Positions 9,468-18,638 are shown, counted from the first letter of the stretch. The stretch: 52,147 bases of DNA from Candidatus Mediterraneibacter excrementigallinarum (GCA_019120075.1 DWVT01000062.1:1-52147), one strand, 5' to 3'. Translations and numbers: made by a program. Notes: generated by a model not told the origin, from the letters alone.

Positions 9468-9546
9468 TTGATGCAGAGGGAAATTTCTCCGGGAAAGGCA
9501 GGACGGTTTCTTGTGCATGTAAATATAATAAGAAAGGAAGTTCATC

Positions 9547-10014
9547 GTGTCCAGAAGAGAAGAATATGAACAGCAGACGGAAAAGCTTTTAGAACCGGTT
9601 GTCACAGAGCTGGGATTCGAGCTGGTTGACGTGGAGTATGTAAAAGAGGGCGGCACCTGGTATCTCAGGGCATATATCGACAAGCCCGGCGGGATCACTG
9701 TGGACGACTGCGAAGCGGTCAGCAGGAGGTTTTCGGATATCCTTGATGAGAAAGATTATATTGAGGATTCGTATGTCTTTGAGGTGAGTTCTCCGGGACT
9801 GGGACGTCCGCTGAAGAAAGAGAAGGACTTCGCCAGAAGCGTCGGAGAAGAGGTGGAGATCCGGACATACCGGGCCATCGACCGACAGAAAGAATTTGTG
9901 GGAATATTAAAGCGTTATGATGAAGATACCGTGACGATCGCGTATGAGGATGACTCAGAACAGACTTTTGACAGAAATGATATTGCGCTGATCAGACTGG
10001 CACTGGATTTTTAG
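9547..10014 (+). CDS. rimP: Ribosome maturation factor RimP
   Basis: The product has 155 residues. RimP binds the free 30S precursor and helps late 16S rRNA folding. The N-terminal alpha/beta domain shows GFELVDVEYVKEGG and LRAYIDKPGGITVDDC; the family signature VSSPGLGRPLKKEKDF follows near residue 83, then an SH3-like C-terminal domain. The start is GTG 9547, 6 nt after AGAAAGGAAG. It is the first gene of the nusA-infB operon, as in most Firmicutes. Its stop codon lies in the left arm of a hairpin that separates it from nusA. Confidence 0.96.
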   Translation: MSRREEYEQQTEKLLEPVVTELGFELVDVEYVKEGGTWYLRAYIDKPGGITVDDCEAVSRRFSDILDEKDYIEDSYVFEVSSPGLGRPLKKEKDFARSVGEEVEIRTYRAIDRQKEFVGILKRYDEDTVTIAYEDDSEQTFDRNDIALIRLALDF

Positions 10015-10058
10015 CAACAGTTGGCGCGGGCTGAACTGTTGCAAATTTTATCAACAGT
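10014..10058 (+). promoter_or_regulatory. Alternative hairpins between rimP and nusA
   Basis: GCAACAGTT (10014-10022) pairs with AACTGTTGC (10034-10042), followed by AAATTTTAT. The central ACTGTTG (10035-10041) can instead pair with CAACAGT at 10052-10058. The two structures exclude each other, as in an attenuator. The first is followed by only a short U-tract, so termination would be partial. Confidence 0.5.
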
Positions 10059-10101
10059 CAGGAACGATAGAAATTTTAAATTCATTTAGGAGGAAACAAT
10101 A

Positions 10102-11358
10102 ATGAACACAGAGTTAATGGAAGCATTGACGATTCTTGAAAAAGAGAAGAACATCAGCAGGGATGTCATGATGGACGCGATCGAAAACTCCCTGCTCAGC
10201 GCATGTAAGAACCACTTTGGCACCGCAGAGAATATTAAAGTGATCATGGACAGAGAGACCTGCGATTACGCGGTCTATGCAGAGAAGGAAGTAGTGGAGG
10301 AAGTGATGGATCCGGCGCTGGAGATCAGCCTTGAGGATGCGGAGAAGATCGATTCGACGCTCCATATCGGAGATGTGGCGCAGGTTCCTGTACATTCCAA
10401 GGAGTTCGGACGTATCGCCACACAGAACGCAAAGAACCTGATCCTTCAGAAGATCCGTGAGGAGGAGAGGAAAGTCGTATTTGACCAGTACTTTGAGAAA
10501 GAGAAAGACATCGTCACAGGTATCGTTCAGAGATATGTGGGCAAGAATATCAGCATCAACCTGGGAAGAGCGGACGCCATGCTGACAGAAAACGAGCAGG
10601 TCAAGGGAGAGGTGTTCAAGCCGACAGAGCGCATCAAGCTGTATGTGGTTGAAGTGAAGAACACGCCGAAGGGACCGAAGATCCTTGTCTCCAGAACACA
10701 TCCGGAGCTTGTGAAGCGGCTGTTTGAGGCGGAGGTTGCCGAGGTGAAGGACGGCACTGTGGAAATCAAGAGTATTGCCCGTGAGGCGGGATCCCGCACC
10801 AAGATGGCAGTGTGGTCCAACGATCCCAACGTGGATCCGGTAGGCGCATGTGTCGGTATGAACGGTGCAAGGGTAAACGCGGTGGTAAATGAACTGCGCG
10901 GAGAGAAAATTGATATCATCAACTGGGATGAGAACCCGGCGCTCCTGATCGAGAACGCGCTGAGCCCGGCAAAGGTCATTTCCGTTATGGCAGATCCGGA
11001 GGAAAAGATAGCCAGCGTGATCGTGCCGGATTACCAGCTGTCCCTTGCCATCGGAAAAGAAGGACAGAACGCGAGACTGGCGGCAAGACTGACAGGATAT
11101 AAGATCGACATCAAGAGCGAGACTCAGGCGATCGAGTCCGGAGAACTCCCGGAGAATTATATGGAACAGATGGGAATGATGAGCGAGGAAGGCTACACCG
11201 GCGACTTTGAGGACGAATACGAAGATGAGGGCGCATATGATGAAAATTATGACGACTCTTATGAAGATGAGTTCTACGGAGAAGAAGATACGACTGACGA
11301 GTACGATCCTGAAGATGAGGCTGAAATTGAATTTGTTGAGACTGACGAAGAGAAATAA
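10102..11358 (+). CDS. nusA: Transcription termination/antitermination factor NusA
   Basis: The product has 418 residues. NusA binds RNA polymerase and nascent RNA and modulates pausing, termination and antitermination. The N-terminal polymerase-binding domain spans about 1-125, the S1 domain about 135-200, and KH1/KH2 about 205-345, with [21 protein letters not shown] and [25 protein letters not shown] KH loops (GMNGAR and [13 protein letters not shown]). The last about 60 residues are an acidic Asp/Glu/Tyr-rich tail, longer than in Bacillus NusA. ATG 10102 follows AGGAGG. ylxR, ylxQ and infB follow closely, the standard order. Confidence 0.97.
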   Translation: MNTELMEALTILEKEKNISRDVMMDAIENSLLSACKNHFGTAENIKVIMDRETCDYAVYAEKEVVEEVMDPALEISLEDAEKIDSTLHIGDVAQVPVHSKEFGRIATQNAKNLILQKIREEERKVVFDQYFEKEKDIVTGIVQRYVGKNISINLGRADAMLTENEQVKGEVFKPTERIKLYVVEVKNTPKGPKILVSRTHPELVKRLFEAEVAEVKDGTVEIKSIAREAGSRTKMAVWSNDPNVDPVGACVGMNGARVNAVVNELRGEKIDIINWDENPALLIENALSPAKVISVMADPEEKIASVIVPDYQLSLAIGKEGQNARLAARLTGYKIDIKSETQAIESGELPENYMEQMGMMSEEGYTGDFEDEYEDEGAYDENYDDSYEDEFYGEEDTTDEYDPEDEAEIEFVETDEEK

Positions 11359-11375
11359 CTGAAGGAGTGAATTTG

Positions 11376-11654
11376 TTGGCAGTTAAAAAGAAGATCCCCA
11401 TGCGTAAATGCGTGGGCTGCGGCGAGATGAAACCAAAGAAAGAACTGATGCGTATCCTACGGACTCAGGATGGAGAATTTATGACAGATACCACCGGCAA
11501 GAAAAACGGAAGAGGAGCATATATCTGCTACTCAAAGGAGTGTTTTCAGAAAGCGGTGAAGAACAAAGGACTTGAGAGGTCCTTTAAACAGGCAATTCCG
11601 CAGGAAGTATACGACAGACTGGAAAAGGAGATGGGAGAGATTGCAGAGAGATAA
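11376..11654 (+). CDS. ylxR: YlxR family RNA-binding protein
   Basis: The product has 92 residues with the YlxR/DUF448 signature: IPMRKCVGCGEMKPKKELMR, a GRGAYIC loop and a CFQKAVKNKGLERSFK helix. The family is a small basic nucleic-acid-binding protein always found between nusA and infB; in Bacillus it has been linked to transcription regulation and in other species to RNase P. The start is assigned to TTG 11376, 8 nt after AAGGAG; the GTG at 11367 overlaps the ribosome binding site. The end overlaps ylxQ by 14 bp, indicating translational coupling. Confidence 0.92.
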   Translation: MAVKKKIPMRKCVGCGEMKPKKELMRILRTQDGEFMTDTTGKKNGRGAYICYSKECFQKAVKNKGLERSFKQAIPQEVYDRLEKEMGEIAER

Positions 11655-11961
11655 AGTGCTGTCTCTGATCGGTCTTGCAATGAAAGCAGGAAAATGTGCC
11701 AGCGGTGAATTTATGACCGAGCGCGAGGCAAAATCCGGAAGGGCAAGCCTCGTGGTGGTCGCTGCTGACGCATCGGAAAACACGAAGAAGAAGTTTCGTG
11801 ATATGTGTGATTTTTACGAAGTTCCAATTTGTTTTTACGGAGATAAAGATACCTTAGGGCATGCAATGGGAAAAGAATTCCGTGCATCTCTGGCGATATT
11901 GGACGAAGGATTTGCAAGGGGAATTCTGAAAGAGCTGAAAAAACGTGAGAGTGTTGCATAA
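11641..11961 (+). CDS. ylxQ: L7Ae-like RNA-binding protein (YlxQ)
   Basis: The product has 106 residues of the ribosomal L7Ae/L30e/S12e/Gadd45 fold. VLSLIGLAMKAGKCASGEF and ASLVVVAADASENTKKKF are the family's conserved strands and kink-turn-binding loop. YlxQ is thought to bind kink-turn RNA; its cellular partner is not settled. The start is TTG 11641, 9 nt after AAGGAG that lies inside ylxR; upstream in-frame codons encode ylxR overlap and are not conserved. infB begins 15 bp after the stop. Confidence 0.9.
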   Translation: MQRDKVLSLIGLAMKAGKCASGEFMTEREAKSGRASLVVVAADASENTKKKFRDMCDFYEVPICFYGDKDTLGHAMGKEFRASLAILDEGFARGILKELKKRESVA

Positions 11962-11976
11962 AGGAGGTAGTTGAAT

Positions 11977-14697
11977 ATGACAAAATTGAGGGTGCATGAA
12001 CTTGCAAAAGAACTGAACATGGACAATAAAGAACTTCTGGATATCCTGAAGTCAAAAAATATTGATGTAAAGAGCCATGCGAGTACGGTGGATGATGATG
12101 TGGCTGATCAGATCCGAAGAGAGGCCGGGAACAGGGCTTCTTCCAGCAAAAGTGCGGATGCGCAGGCGGAGAAGGCGGCAGAGAAAACAGCTGATAAGGA
12201 CGGTGCTCACAAGAAGAAAAATCTGGCTTTCGTAATCCGTCCTCAGAACTCAAAGAACAGCAGCCGGCTCCAGGGAAAACGCCCGGCACGTCCGGCTCAG
12301 GGCGGCAGACCCGGAGCAGAAGGAAGACCGGCGCGTCCGTCAGGAGAGGGCAGAGCGGCACGTCCCTCAGGAGAAGGAAGACCGGCGCGCCCGTCAGGAG
12401 AGGGCAGACCGAACCGTTCAGCAGGAGAAGGAAGACCGATCCGCCAGGAAAGAAACGGACAGGGATCTCGCCAGAATGAGGAGACAAGGGCATCCCGTCA
12501 GGACAGAGGCGGCCAGGGCACATTCCGCCAGGAGAGAAACGCTCAGGGAGGGGCACGTCCTTCCGGAGATAACAGGGGCGCCCGTCCGGAGAGAGGAGAC
12601 AGGTCAGGACAGGGCCAGCGTTCCAGCAGAGATGGAAGAGGACCGCGTCAGGACAGAGGCGGCCGCGACCAGCATTTCGGAGGTCAGGGAACACGCTCAG
12701 GCGGCGGACAGCGCAGCGATAACAGGAGAGGAGATTCAAGGCGTGATGATTCCATGAACTCCCCGATGATGGAACAGCAGAAGAACCAGAGAAACAAGGC
12801 GAAAGATAAAGAGAGAGACAATAAGAAGAAAGAATACAGGGACGAAGCATTTGAAGGAAAGGCAGCTAAGAAGGGCAAGAAACAGAAACAGGCGGCAGAG
12901 GTGAAGAAACCGCAGCCGAAGCAGGAGAAGAAAGAGGAGCAGATCAAGCAGATCGTGATCCCGGAAGTCCTTACGATCAAAGAACTGGCTGATAAGATGA
13001 AAGTCGTTCCGTCTGTGATCGTGAAAAAACTCTTCCTTCAGGGCAAGGTTGTTACGGTAAATCAGGAGATCGACTTTGATACAGCAGAAGAGATCGCAAT
13101 GGAATTCGATGTCCTCTGCGAGAAAGAAGAGGTTGTCGATGTGATCGAGGAACTGCTCAAAGAGGATGAGGAAGACGAAAGCCTGATGGTGAAACGTCCG
13201 CCGGTTGTCTGTGTCATGGGTCATGTCGATCATGGTAAGACATCTCTTCTTGATGCGATCCGCCACACAAATGTGACAGACCGCGAGGCAGGCGGCATCA
13301 CGCAGCACATTGGTGCTTATGTTGTGGAAGTTAACGGGGAAAAGATCACATTCCTTGATACACCGGGACATGAAGCGTTTACTGCCATGCGTATGAGAGG
13401 CGCTAACTCCACTGATATCGCGATCCTGGTCGTTGCGGCGGATGACGGCGTGATGCCTCAGACTGTGGAGGCAATCAACCATGCCAAAGCGGCAGGGGTG
13501 GAGATCATCGTTGCCATCAACAAGATCGATAAACCCGGAGCGAACGTAGAGAGAGTAAAACAGGAACTGACAGAGTACGAACTGATTCCGGAGGACTGGG
13601 GCGGAAGCACTGTCTTTGTTCCGGTGTCTGCGCACACGAAGGAGGGAATTCCGGAACTTCTGGAAATGATCCTTCTCACAGCGGAAGTGATGGAACTGAA
13701 AGCAAATCCGAACCGTGCGGCAAGAGGTCTGGTCATCGAGGCCGAACTTGATAAAGGAAAAGGTTCTGTGGCAACTGTACTCGTGCAGAAAGGTACCCTT
13801 CATGTGGGAGACGCCATTGCGGCGGGAAGCGCGCATGGGCGTGTCAGAGCGATGATGGACGACAAGGGAAGACGTGTCAAGGAAGCAGGCCCGTCCCAGC
13901 CGGTAGAGATCCTCGGTCTGAATGATGTTCCGAATGCGGGGGAAGTGTTCGTGGGATGCGATTCTGAGAAAGAAGCAAGGAACTTTGCGGAGACCTTTAT
14001 CGCGCAGAACAAAGTGAAACTGCTGGAAGAGACCAAGTCCAAGATGTCTCTGGACGATCTCTTCAACCAGATCAAGGAAGGAAATCTGAAAGAACTCAAT
14101 ATCGTTGTAAAGGCGGATGTACAGGGATCTGTGGAGGCGCTGAAGCAGAGCCTTCTCAAACTGAGCAACGAAGAAGTGGTCGTCAAGGTTATCCACGGAG
14201 GCGTCGGCGCGATCAACGAGTCCGATGTGATCCTGGCTTCTGCATCCAATGCGATCATCATTGGATTTAATGTACGTCCGGACGCGACAGCAAAGGATAT
14301 CGCAGAACGCGAGGGCGTGGACTTAAGACTCTACAGAGTCATCTACGATGCGATCGAAGATGTCGAGGCGGCGATGAAAGGAATGCTGGATCCGGTATTC
14401 GAGGAGAAAGTACTCGGACACGCGGAGGTGCGCCAGACATTCAAGGCGTCAGGCGTGGGCACGATCGCCGGTGCTTACGTTCAGGACGGTATTTTTGAGA
14501 GAAACTGCACGACCCGTCTGATCCGTGACGGAATCGTGATCCATGAAGGCCCGCTTGCATCTCTGAAGAGATTCAAGGACGATGTGAAAGAGGTAAGAGC
14601 CGGATATGAGTGCGGTTTTGTATTTGAAAATTATAACGATGTCAAGGAAGGCGACCAGGTAGAAGCATTTAAGATGGTCGAGATCGAGAGAAAATAA
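11977..14697 (+). CDS. infB: Translation initiation factor IF-2
   Basis: The product has 906 residues. IF-2 is the GTPase that brings initiator fMet-tRNA to the 30S subunit and promotes subunit joining. An IF2_N domain (about 1-50) is followed by a long low-complexity Arg/Gly/Pro/Ser/Gln linker (about 90-300) containing tandem nonapeptide repeats, a second IF2_N-like domain (about 325-380), then the G domain with GHVDHGKT (about 415-422), DTPGHEAF and NKID. Domains II to IV complete the C-terminus. ATG 11977 lies 9 nt after AAGGAGG; TTG 11971 is too close. The operon context is standard. Confidence 0.97.
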   Translation: MTKLRVHELAKELNMDNKELLDILKSKNIDVKSHASTVDDDVADQIRREAGNRASSSKSADAQAEKAAEKTADKDGAHKKKNLAFVIRPQNSKNSSRLQGKRPARPAQGGRPGAEGRPARPSGEGRAARPSGEGRPARPSGEGRPNRSAGEGRPIRQERNGQGSRQNEETRASRQDRGGQGTFRQERNAQGGARPSGDNRGARPERGDRSGQGQRSSRDGRGPRQDRGGRDQHFGGQGTRSGGGQRSDNRRGDSRRDDSMNSPMMEQQKNQRNKAKDKERDNKKKEYRDEAFEGKAAKKGKKQKQAAEVKKPQPKQEKKEEQIKQIVIPEVLTIKELADKMKVVPSVIVKKLFLQGKVVTVNQEIDFDTAEEIAMEFDVLCEKEEVVDVIEELLKEDEEDESLMVKRPPVVCVMGHVDHGKTSLLDAIRHTNVTDREAGGITQHIGAYVVEVNGEKITFLDTPGHEAFTAMRMRGANSTDIAILVVAADDGVMPQTVEAINHAKAAGVEIIVAINKIDKPGANVERVKQELTEYELIPEDWGGSTVFVPVSAHTKEGIPELLEMILLTAEVMELKANPNRAARGLVIEAELDKGKGSVATVLVQKGTLHVGDAIAAGSAHGRVRAMMDDKGRRVKEAGPSQPVEILGLNDVPNAGEVFVGCDSEKEARNFAETFIAQNKVKLLEETKSKMSLDDLFNQIKEGNLKELNIVVKADVQGSVEALKQSLLKLSNEEVVVKVIHGGVGAINESDVILASASNAIIIGFNVRPDATAKDIAEREGVDLRLYRVIYDAIEDVEAAMKGMLDPVFEEKVLGHAEVRQTFKASGVGTIAGAYVQDGIFERNCTTRLIRDGIVIHEGPLASLKRFKDDVKEVRAGYECGFVFENYNDVKEGDQVEAFKMVEIERK
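12319..12444 (+). repeat. In-frame 27-bp tandem repeats within infB
   Basis: About four and a half copies of a 27-bp unit encode GRPARPSGE and variants ([18 protein letters not shown]) in the IF-2 N-terminal linker. Copies are imperfect. The linker further on continues as irregular RQDRGGQG- and RPSGD-like segments. Such arrays expand and contract by slippage, so copy number may vary between strains. Confidence 0.8.
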
Positions 14698-14732
14698 CCT
14701 TCCGGGATGAAACCAGGAAAGAAGGAGCAGCA

Positions 14733-15110
14733 ATGAGAAAGAACAGTATAAAAAATACACGGGTCAATGCGGAAGTGCAGAGAGAACTGAGCAATATCCT
14801 CCGCGGGGGGATCAAAGATCCGCGGGTAGCTCCCATGACTTCAGTGGTAGCTGTGGAAGTGGCTCCAGACCTGAAGACATGTAAGGCTTACATCAGTGTG
14901 CTCGGGGACGAGAAGATGCAGCAGGATACGATAAAAGGCCTGCAGAGCGCGGAAGGATATATCAGAAGAGAGCTTGCGCATACGATCAATATGCGCAATA
15001 CTCCGGAGATAAAATTTATCATCGATCAGTCGATCGAATACGGAGTAAATATCAGCAGGAAGATTGACGAAGTGACACGAGATTTAAAAAAAGATGGAGC
15101 TGATGAATAG
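14733..15110 (+). CDS. rbfA: Ribosome-binding factor A
   Basis: The product has 125 residues. RbfA binds immature 30S subunits during 16S rRNA 5'-end maturation and cold adaptation. The single KH-like domain shows the family opening (RVNAEVQRELSNILRGGIKDP) and the segment CKAYISVLGDE; the later MRNTPEIKFIIDQSIEYG region is also characteristic. ATG 14733 follows AAGGAG by 6 nt, 35 bp after infB. Its stop lies directly at the start of the nrnA gene. Confidence 0.96.
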   Translation: MRKNSIKNTRVNAEVQRELSNILRGGIKDPRVAPMTSVVAVEVAPDLKTCKAYISVLGDEKMQQDTIKGLQSAEGYIRRELAHTINMRNTPEIKFIIDQSIEYGVNISRKIDEVTRDLKKDGADE

Positions 15111-15111
15111 C

Positions 15112-16125
15112 ATGAATATTAATCTGAATGAGATCTTAAGAGGAAAGAGCAGAGTCGCTCTGGGCGGGCATGTCCGCCCGGACGGCGACTGCGTCGGTTC
15201 CTGTCTCGGACTGTATATGTATCTGAAGGAGCAGTATCCGGAGATGGAAACGGACGTTTATCTGGAAAATGTGCCCGAGGCCTATCGGCTGATACACTGT
15301 ACGGATGAAGTGAAAAGCGAGGCTGATCCGAAAGAGGTCTATGATCTGTTTATCTGTCTGGACTGCGGTGATGTGAAAAGGCTTGGATTTGCCGGGGTGC
15401 TGTTTGAGAATGCAAAAGAGACTTTCTGTATTGATCACCATGTGAGCAATGGAGCATTTGCAGATCACAACTACATAGTCCCGGATGCAAGTTCATCGTC
15501 GGAACTCGTATACAGGCTGCTTGACAGCAAAAAGATCGACAAGAGTATTGCTGAGGCGCTTTATATGGGAATCGCACATGATACAGGGGTCTTTCAGTAT
15601 TCCTGTACTTCGCCTGAGACAATGGAGATCGCGGCAGATCTGATGAGAAAAGGCATTGACGGAAGCAGTATCATCGATAAGACATATTATGAGAAGACCT
15701 ATATCCAGAATCAGATCCTGGGAAGAGCTCTTCTGGAGAGTATGCTGATTCTTGACGGAAAATGTATCATTTCTGTCGTGAGAAAAAAAGAGATGGAATT
15801 CTTCCAGGCTGTTCCGGCGGATCTGGAAGGGATCGTGAGCCAGTTAAGGCAGACAAAGGGTGTGGAAGTTGCAATGTTCCTGCACGAGCTCGCACCTCAG
15901 GAATTCAAGGTCAGCCTCCGTTCCAGAGGAGAAGTGGACGTCAGTGAGATCGCTTCTTATTTTGGGGGCGGCGGACATGTCAGAGCGGCCGGTGTTACAA
16001 TGCACGGCTCAAGTCATGATGTGATCAATAACATAACCGGCAGGATCGTACTTCAGCTTGATCACAGGGCGAGTGAAGATGTGGAAGGAGAGGCGGCAGA
16101 GTCGGATCAGGACGCTGCCGTATAA
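15112..16125 (+). CDS. nrnA: DHH-family bifunctional oligoribonuclease / pAp phosphatase
   Basis: The product has 337 residues. NrnA-type enzymes degrade nano-RNA oligonucleotides and dephosphorylate 3'-phosphoadenosine 5'-phosphate. The DHH domain shows GGHVRPDGDCVGSCLGL (metal ligands), CLDCGD and the DHH triad in FCIDHHVSNG; the DHHA1 domain ends with GGGGHVRAAG. The start is uncertain: ATG 15112 directly after the rbfA stop is preferred, while ATGs at 15094 and 15103 would overlap rbfA. Position between rbfA and truB is the usual Firmicute arrangement, tying it to RNA metabolism. Confidence 0.93.
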   Translation: MNINLNEILRGKSRVALGGHVRPDGDCVGSCLGLYMYLKEQYPEMETDVYLENVPEAYRLIHCTDEVKSEADPKEVYDLFICLDCGDVKRLGFAGVLFENAKETFCIDHHVSNGAFADHNYIVPDASSSSELVYRLLDSKKIDKSIAEALYMGIAHDTGVFQYSCTSPETMEIAADLMRKGIDGSSIIDKTYYEKTYIQNQILGRALLESMLILDGKCIISVVRKKEMEFFQAVPADLEGIVSQLRQTKGVEVAMFLHELAPQEFKVSLRSRGEVDVSEIASYFGGGGHVRAAGVTMHGSSHDVINNITGRIVLQLDHRASEDVEGEAAESDQDAAV

Positions 16126-16128
16126 GGC

Positions 16129-17061
16129 ATGATCAACGGAATACTGAATATATACAAAGAAAAAGGCTATACTTCACATGATGTAGTGGCCAGGCTCCGC
16201 CGGATCGTCGGGCAGAAGAAAATCGGACATACCGGCACGCTGGATCCGGACGCGGAGGGAGTGTTGCCGGTCTGTCTTGGAAAAGCGACAAAAGTCTGTG
16301 ATCTGCTCACAGACCGGGACAAAACCTATGAGACGGTACTTCTTCTGGGAAAGATTACAGATACACAGGATATTTCAGGTACCGTACTGGAGGAGAGAGA
16401 GACAGACGGAATCACACCGGAGATGACGGAGAAATGTATCCAAGGATTTGCAGGGGTGTATGACCAGATCCCGCCCATGTATTCTGCACTGAAGGTCAAC
16501 GGGCGAAAACTCTATGAACTTGCCAGGGAAGGCAGGACTGTGGAAAGAAAGAGCAGACGAGTCACGATCCACAGGATACAGATCCTGGATATGAAACTGC
16601 CCCGTGTTAAAATGGAAGTGGACTGTTCTAAAGGAACCTATATCCGGACTCTGTGCCAGGACATAGGCGACAGACTGGGAACAGGCGGATGCATGGAGCA
16701 GCTTGTACGGACACGTTCCGGCCATTTTGGTATTGCATCGGCACGGAGGCTGGATGAAGTTCAGGAACTGGCCGCGGCGGGAAAACTCGGGGATATCCTT
16801 ATCCCCCTTGACAGCGTGTTTGAGGATCTGCCGGAGGCGGTCGTGTCATCCCGGGAGGCACAGAGGGCATTCAACGGAAATGCTGTTTCAGAAAAAGGCG
16901 TGAGAATGCAGAAAAAGCCGGAACCGGGGGAACGGTGCAGGATCTACGATCCGGATGGACACTTTATCGGTATCTATCAGTATGATGCAGACAAAATGCG
17001 CTTTGAACTTGAAAAAATGTTCCTGGATCCGGAGGAGATCGTTTCCGGACGGGGGAACTGA
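16129..17061 (+). CDS. truB: tRNA pseudouridine(55) synthase TruB
   Basis: The product has 310 residues. TruB makes pseudouridine 55 in the T-loop of tRNAs and also acts as a tRNA chaperone. The family motif GHTGTLDPDAEGVLPVCLGKATK (catalytic Asp in TLDPDA, about residue 41) is intact, as are YDQIPPMYSALKVNGRKLYELAR-type segments and the KGTYIRTLCQDIG motif. A PUA-like C-terminal region begins near 240. It starts 3 nt after the nrnA stop with only a weak AAGG site, suggesting translational coupling. ribF follows after 10 bp. Confidence 0.96.
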   Translation: MINGILNIYKEKGYTSHDVVARLRRIVGQKKIGHTGTLDPDAEGVLPVCLGKATKVCDLLTDRDKTYETVLLLGKITDTQDISGTVLEERETDGITPEMTEKCIQGFAGVYDQIPPMYSALKVNGRKLYELAREGRTVERKSRRVTIHRIQILDMKLPRVKMEVDCSKGTYIRTLCQDIGDRLGTGGCMEQLVRTRSGHFGIASARRLDEVQELAAAGKLGDILIPLDSVFEDLPEAVVSSREAQRAFNGNAVSEKGVRMQKKPEPGERCRIYDPDGHFIGIYQYDADKMRFELEKMFLDPEEIVSGRGN

Positions 17062-17071
17062 AGGGAAACAC

Positions 17072-17962
17072 ATGCAGTACATTACAGGAATTGAAGCTTA
17101 TGACAATGCGGAAAAGACCGCAGTGACCCTGGGAAAGTTCGACGGACTCCACCGTGGTCACCAGAAGCTTGTAGATAAGATCAAAGAATATGAAAAAGAA
17201 GGTTGCAGGAGCGTCCTCTGCGCATTTGATATGGACAGAGATTCTCTCCTGACCCATGAGGAGCGAAGGGAAAAGCTGGAAGGTCAGATCGACTGTCTGA
17301 TCCGGTATCCTTTCACACCGGAGCTGCGGAGAATGGAGGCGGAGGATTTTATTCGTGAGATCCTGTACAAAAAACTTCATGCAGCCCATGTGGTGGTCGG
17401 GACAGATTTTACATTCGGATATCAGAAGAAGGGAAATGCAGAGTTCCTGCGCAGATATGCGGAGAAATATGGTTACACAGTAGATGTGATCGAGAAAGAG
17501 AAATATGGGGATCGGGTCATCAGCAGTTCCTATATCCGCGAGGCTCTTGAAGTCGGGAATGTACGGCTGGCGGAGAGGCTCTTAGGTTACCCTTATGAGA
17601 TGACAGGCATCGTGGAGCATGGAAGACAGCTGGGAAGGACCCTGGGATTTCCCACTATGAATATTGAACCCCGGGGAAGAAAAATCCTGCCAAGGTTCGG
17701 AGTATATGCATGCCGGGTCAGGATAGAAGGAAAATGGTATCCGGGCATCGGAAATGCCGGGATCAAGCCGACTGTGACGGAAGAGAACAAAAAACTCCTG
17801 GAAGTATATGTATACGGATACGAAGGGGATGCATACGGAGAGGAGATCACGGTCCGGTTCTGCGAGTTTGAACGGCCGGAGACAAAATTCTCCAATGTAG
17901 AGGAACTGAAGAAACATGTCATGAACGATATGGAGTTCGGGAGAAACTATTTCGAATTGTAA
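17072..17962 (+). CDS. ribF: Bifunctional riboflavin kinase / FAD synthetase
   Basis: The product has 296 residues. It phosphorylates riboflavin to FMN and adenylylates FMN to FAD. The N-terminal nucleotidyltransferase domain carries GKFDGLHRGHQKL and, further on, VVGTDFTFG and SSSYIREAL. The C-terminal flavokinase domain carries GRQLGRTLGFPTMNI. ATG 17072 follows GAAGGG by 6 nt; the open frame extends upstream into truB but without a ribosome binding site. It is the last gene before the rpsO promoter. The truB-ribF-rpsO order is widely conserved. Confidence 0.96.
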   Translation: MQYITGIEAYDNAEKTAVTLGKFDGLHRGHQKLVDKIKEYEKEGCRSVLCAFDMDRDSLLTHEERREKLEGQIDCLIRYPFTPELRRMEAEDFIREILYKKLHAAHVVVGTDFTFGYQKKGNAEFLRRYAEKYGYTVDVIEKEKYGDRVISSSYIREALEVGNVRLAERLLGYPYEMTGIVEHGRQLGRTLGFPTMNIEPRGRKILPRFGVYACRVRIEGKWYPGIGNAGIKPTVTEENKKLLEVYVYGYEGDAYGEEITVRFCEFERPETKFSNVEELKKHVMNDMEFGRNYFEL

Positions 17963-18012
17963 AAAGTATCCTGCAGGTTATTAAAAAATATTTCAGAGGC
18001 TGTAAAATTTCC

Positions 18013-18041
18013 TTTACAACCTGATTTGGCTGTGCTATACT
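18013..18041 (+). promoter_or_regulatory. Sigma-A promoter of rpsO
   Basis: TTTACA (18013-18018), a 17-nt spacer and TATACT (18036-18041). Predicted transcripts start near 18048 and have a leader of about 94 nt. The leader contains CCGG...CCGG and GTAAC/GTTAC complementary segments (18060-18097) that could fold into the S15 autoregulatory structure known in other bacteria; that is inference. Confidence 0.8.
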
Positions 18042-18141
18042 TTTTCAGGTATGAAATGAACCGGCATTCGGTAACCGGACAGACTCCGACCGTTACTTAA
18101 TGTCAGGCGTTTTGTAAAAGATTTTTTAGGAGGATTAAAAA

Positions 18142-18408
18142 ATGATCGCAAAAGAAAAGAAACAGGCTATCATCAAAGAGTATGGAAGAAGCGAAGGAGA
18201 TACAGGATCTCCGGAGGTACAGATCGCTATCCTGACAGCAAGGATCAACGAGCTGACAGAGCACTTTAAAGCAAACCCGAAGGATCATCACTCCAGAAGA
18301 GGACTTCTGAAGATGGTTGGACAGAGAAGAGGACTTCTTGCATACCTTAAGAAAGTTGATATCGAGAGATATCGTTCCCTGATCGAGAGACTTGGTCTGA
18401 GAAAATAA
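18142..18408 (+). CDS. rpsO: 30S ribosomal protein S15
   Basis: The product has 88 residues, the usual S15 length. S15 binds the 16S rRNA central domain early in assembly. The conserved segments [38 protein letters not shown] and [13 protein letters not shown] are all present. ATG 18142 follows AGGAGG by 8 nt. It has its own promoter and terminator, so it can be a monocistronic transcript between ribF and pnp, the order seen in many bacteria. Confidence 0.98.
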   Translation: MIAKEKKQAIIKEYGRSEGDTGSPEVQIAILTARINELTEHFKANPKDHHSRRGLLKMVGQRRGLLAYLKKVDIERYRSLIERLGLRK

Positions 18409-18419
18409 GGAACACAAAG

Positions 18420-18461
18420 AAAGGGCGTCATATACTTTACGCAAAGTGTATGGCGCCCTTT
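18420..18461 (+). terminator. Hairpin terminator after rpsO
   Basis: A 19-bp stem (18420-18438 with 18443-18461; two G-U pairs) with a 4-nt loop ACGC, flanked by A on the left and ending in TTT. The U-tract is short, so some read-through into pnp is possible. The pnp -35 begins 8 bp further on. Confidence 0.75.
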
Positions 18462-18469
18462 AAAAATAT

Positions 18470-18498
18470 TTGCTTTACACGAGAGCATATGCTATAAT
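18470..18498 (+). promoter_or_regulatory. Sigma-A promoter of pnp
   Basis: TTGCTT (18470-18475), a 17-nt spacer and a perfect TATAAT (18493-18498). Transcription would begin near 18505, at the foot of the long leader hairpin described next. Confidence 0.78.
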
Positions 18499-18507
18499 AT
18501 CTGAGAT

Positions 18508-18598
18508 TGTGGGCAGATAAATGTAACCGAGACCACTGAAAAGTGTATTAGCAGGTTTTTAATATGTTTTTCAGTAGTTTCGGAGACGCCTGCCCGCA
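18508..18598 (+). promoter_or_regulatory. Two-tier leader hairpin upstream of pnp
   Basis: Outer arms TGTGGGCAG (18508-18516) and CTGCCCGCA (18590-18598) enclose an inner 16-bp stem (18527-18542 with 18568-18583, mostly Watson-Crick). The structure ends directly at the AGGAG that precedes the first possible pnp start. In E. coli a long pnp leader stem is cut by RNase III and then used by PNPase to repress itself; a similar role here is inference. Confidence 0.65.
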
Positions 18599-18638
18599 GG
18601 AGTGAAATATGGAAATAGAAAAAGAAAAGGAGAAAGCC

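Noticed and set aside
11711-12850. Minus-strand frame of 379 codons opposite ylxQ and the infB linker
   Set aside because: Pro/Ser/Leu/Cys-rich shadow of the Arg/Gly-rich IF-2 linker repeats; no ribosome binding site or family.
12736-14196. Minus-strand frame of 486 codons opposite infB
   Set aside because: Low-complexity Leu/Phe/His-rich translation, opposite the conserved IF-2 G domain, without a start signal; a shadow of infB codon usage.
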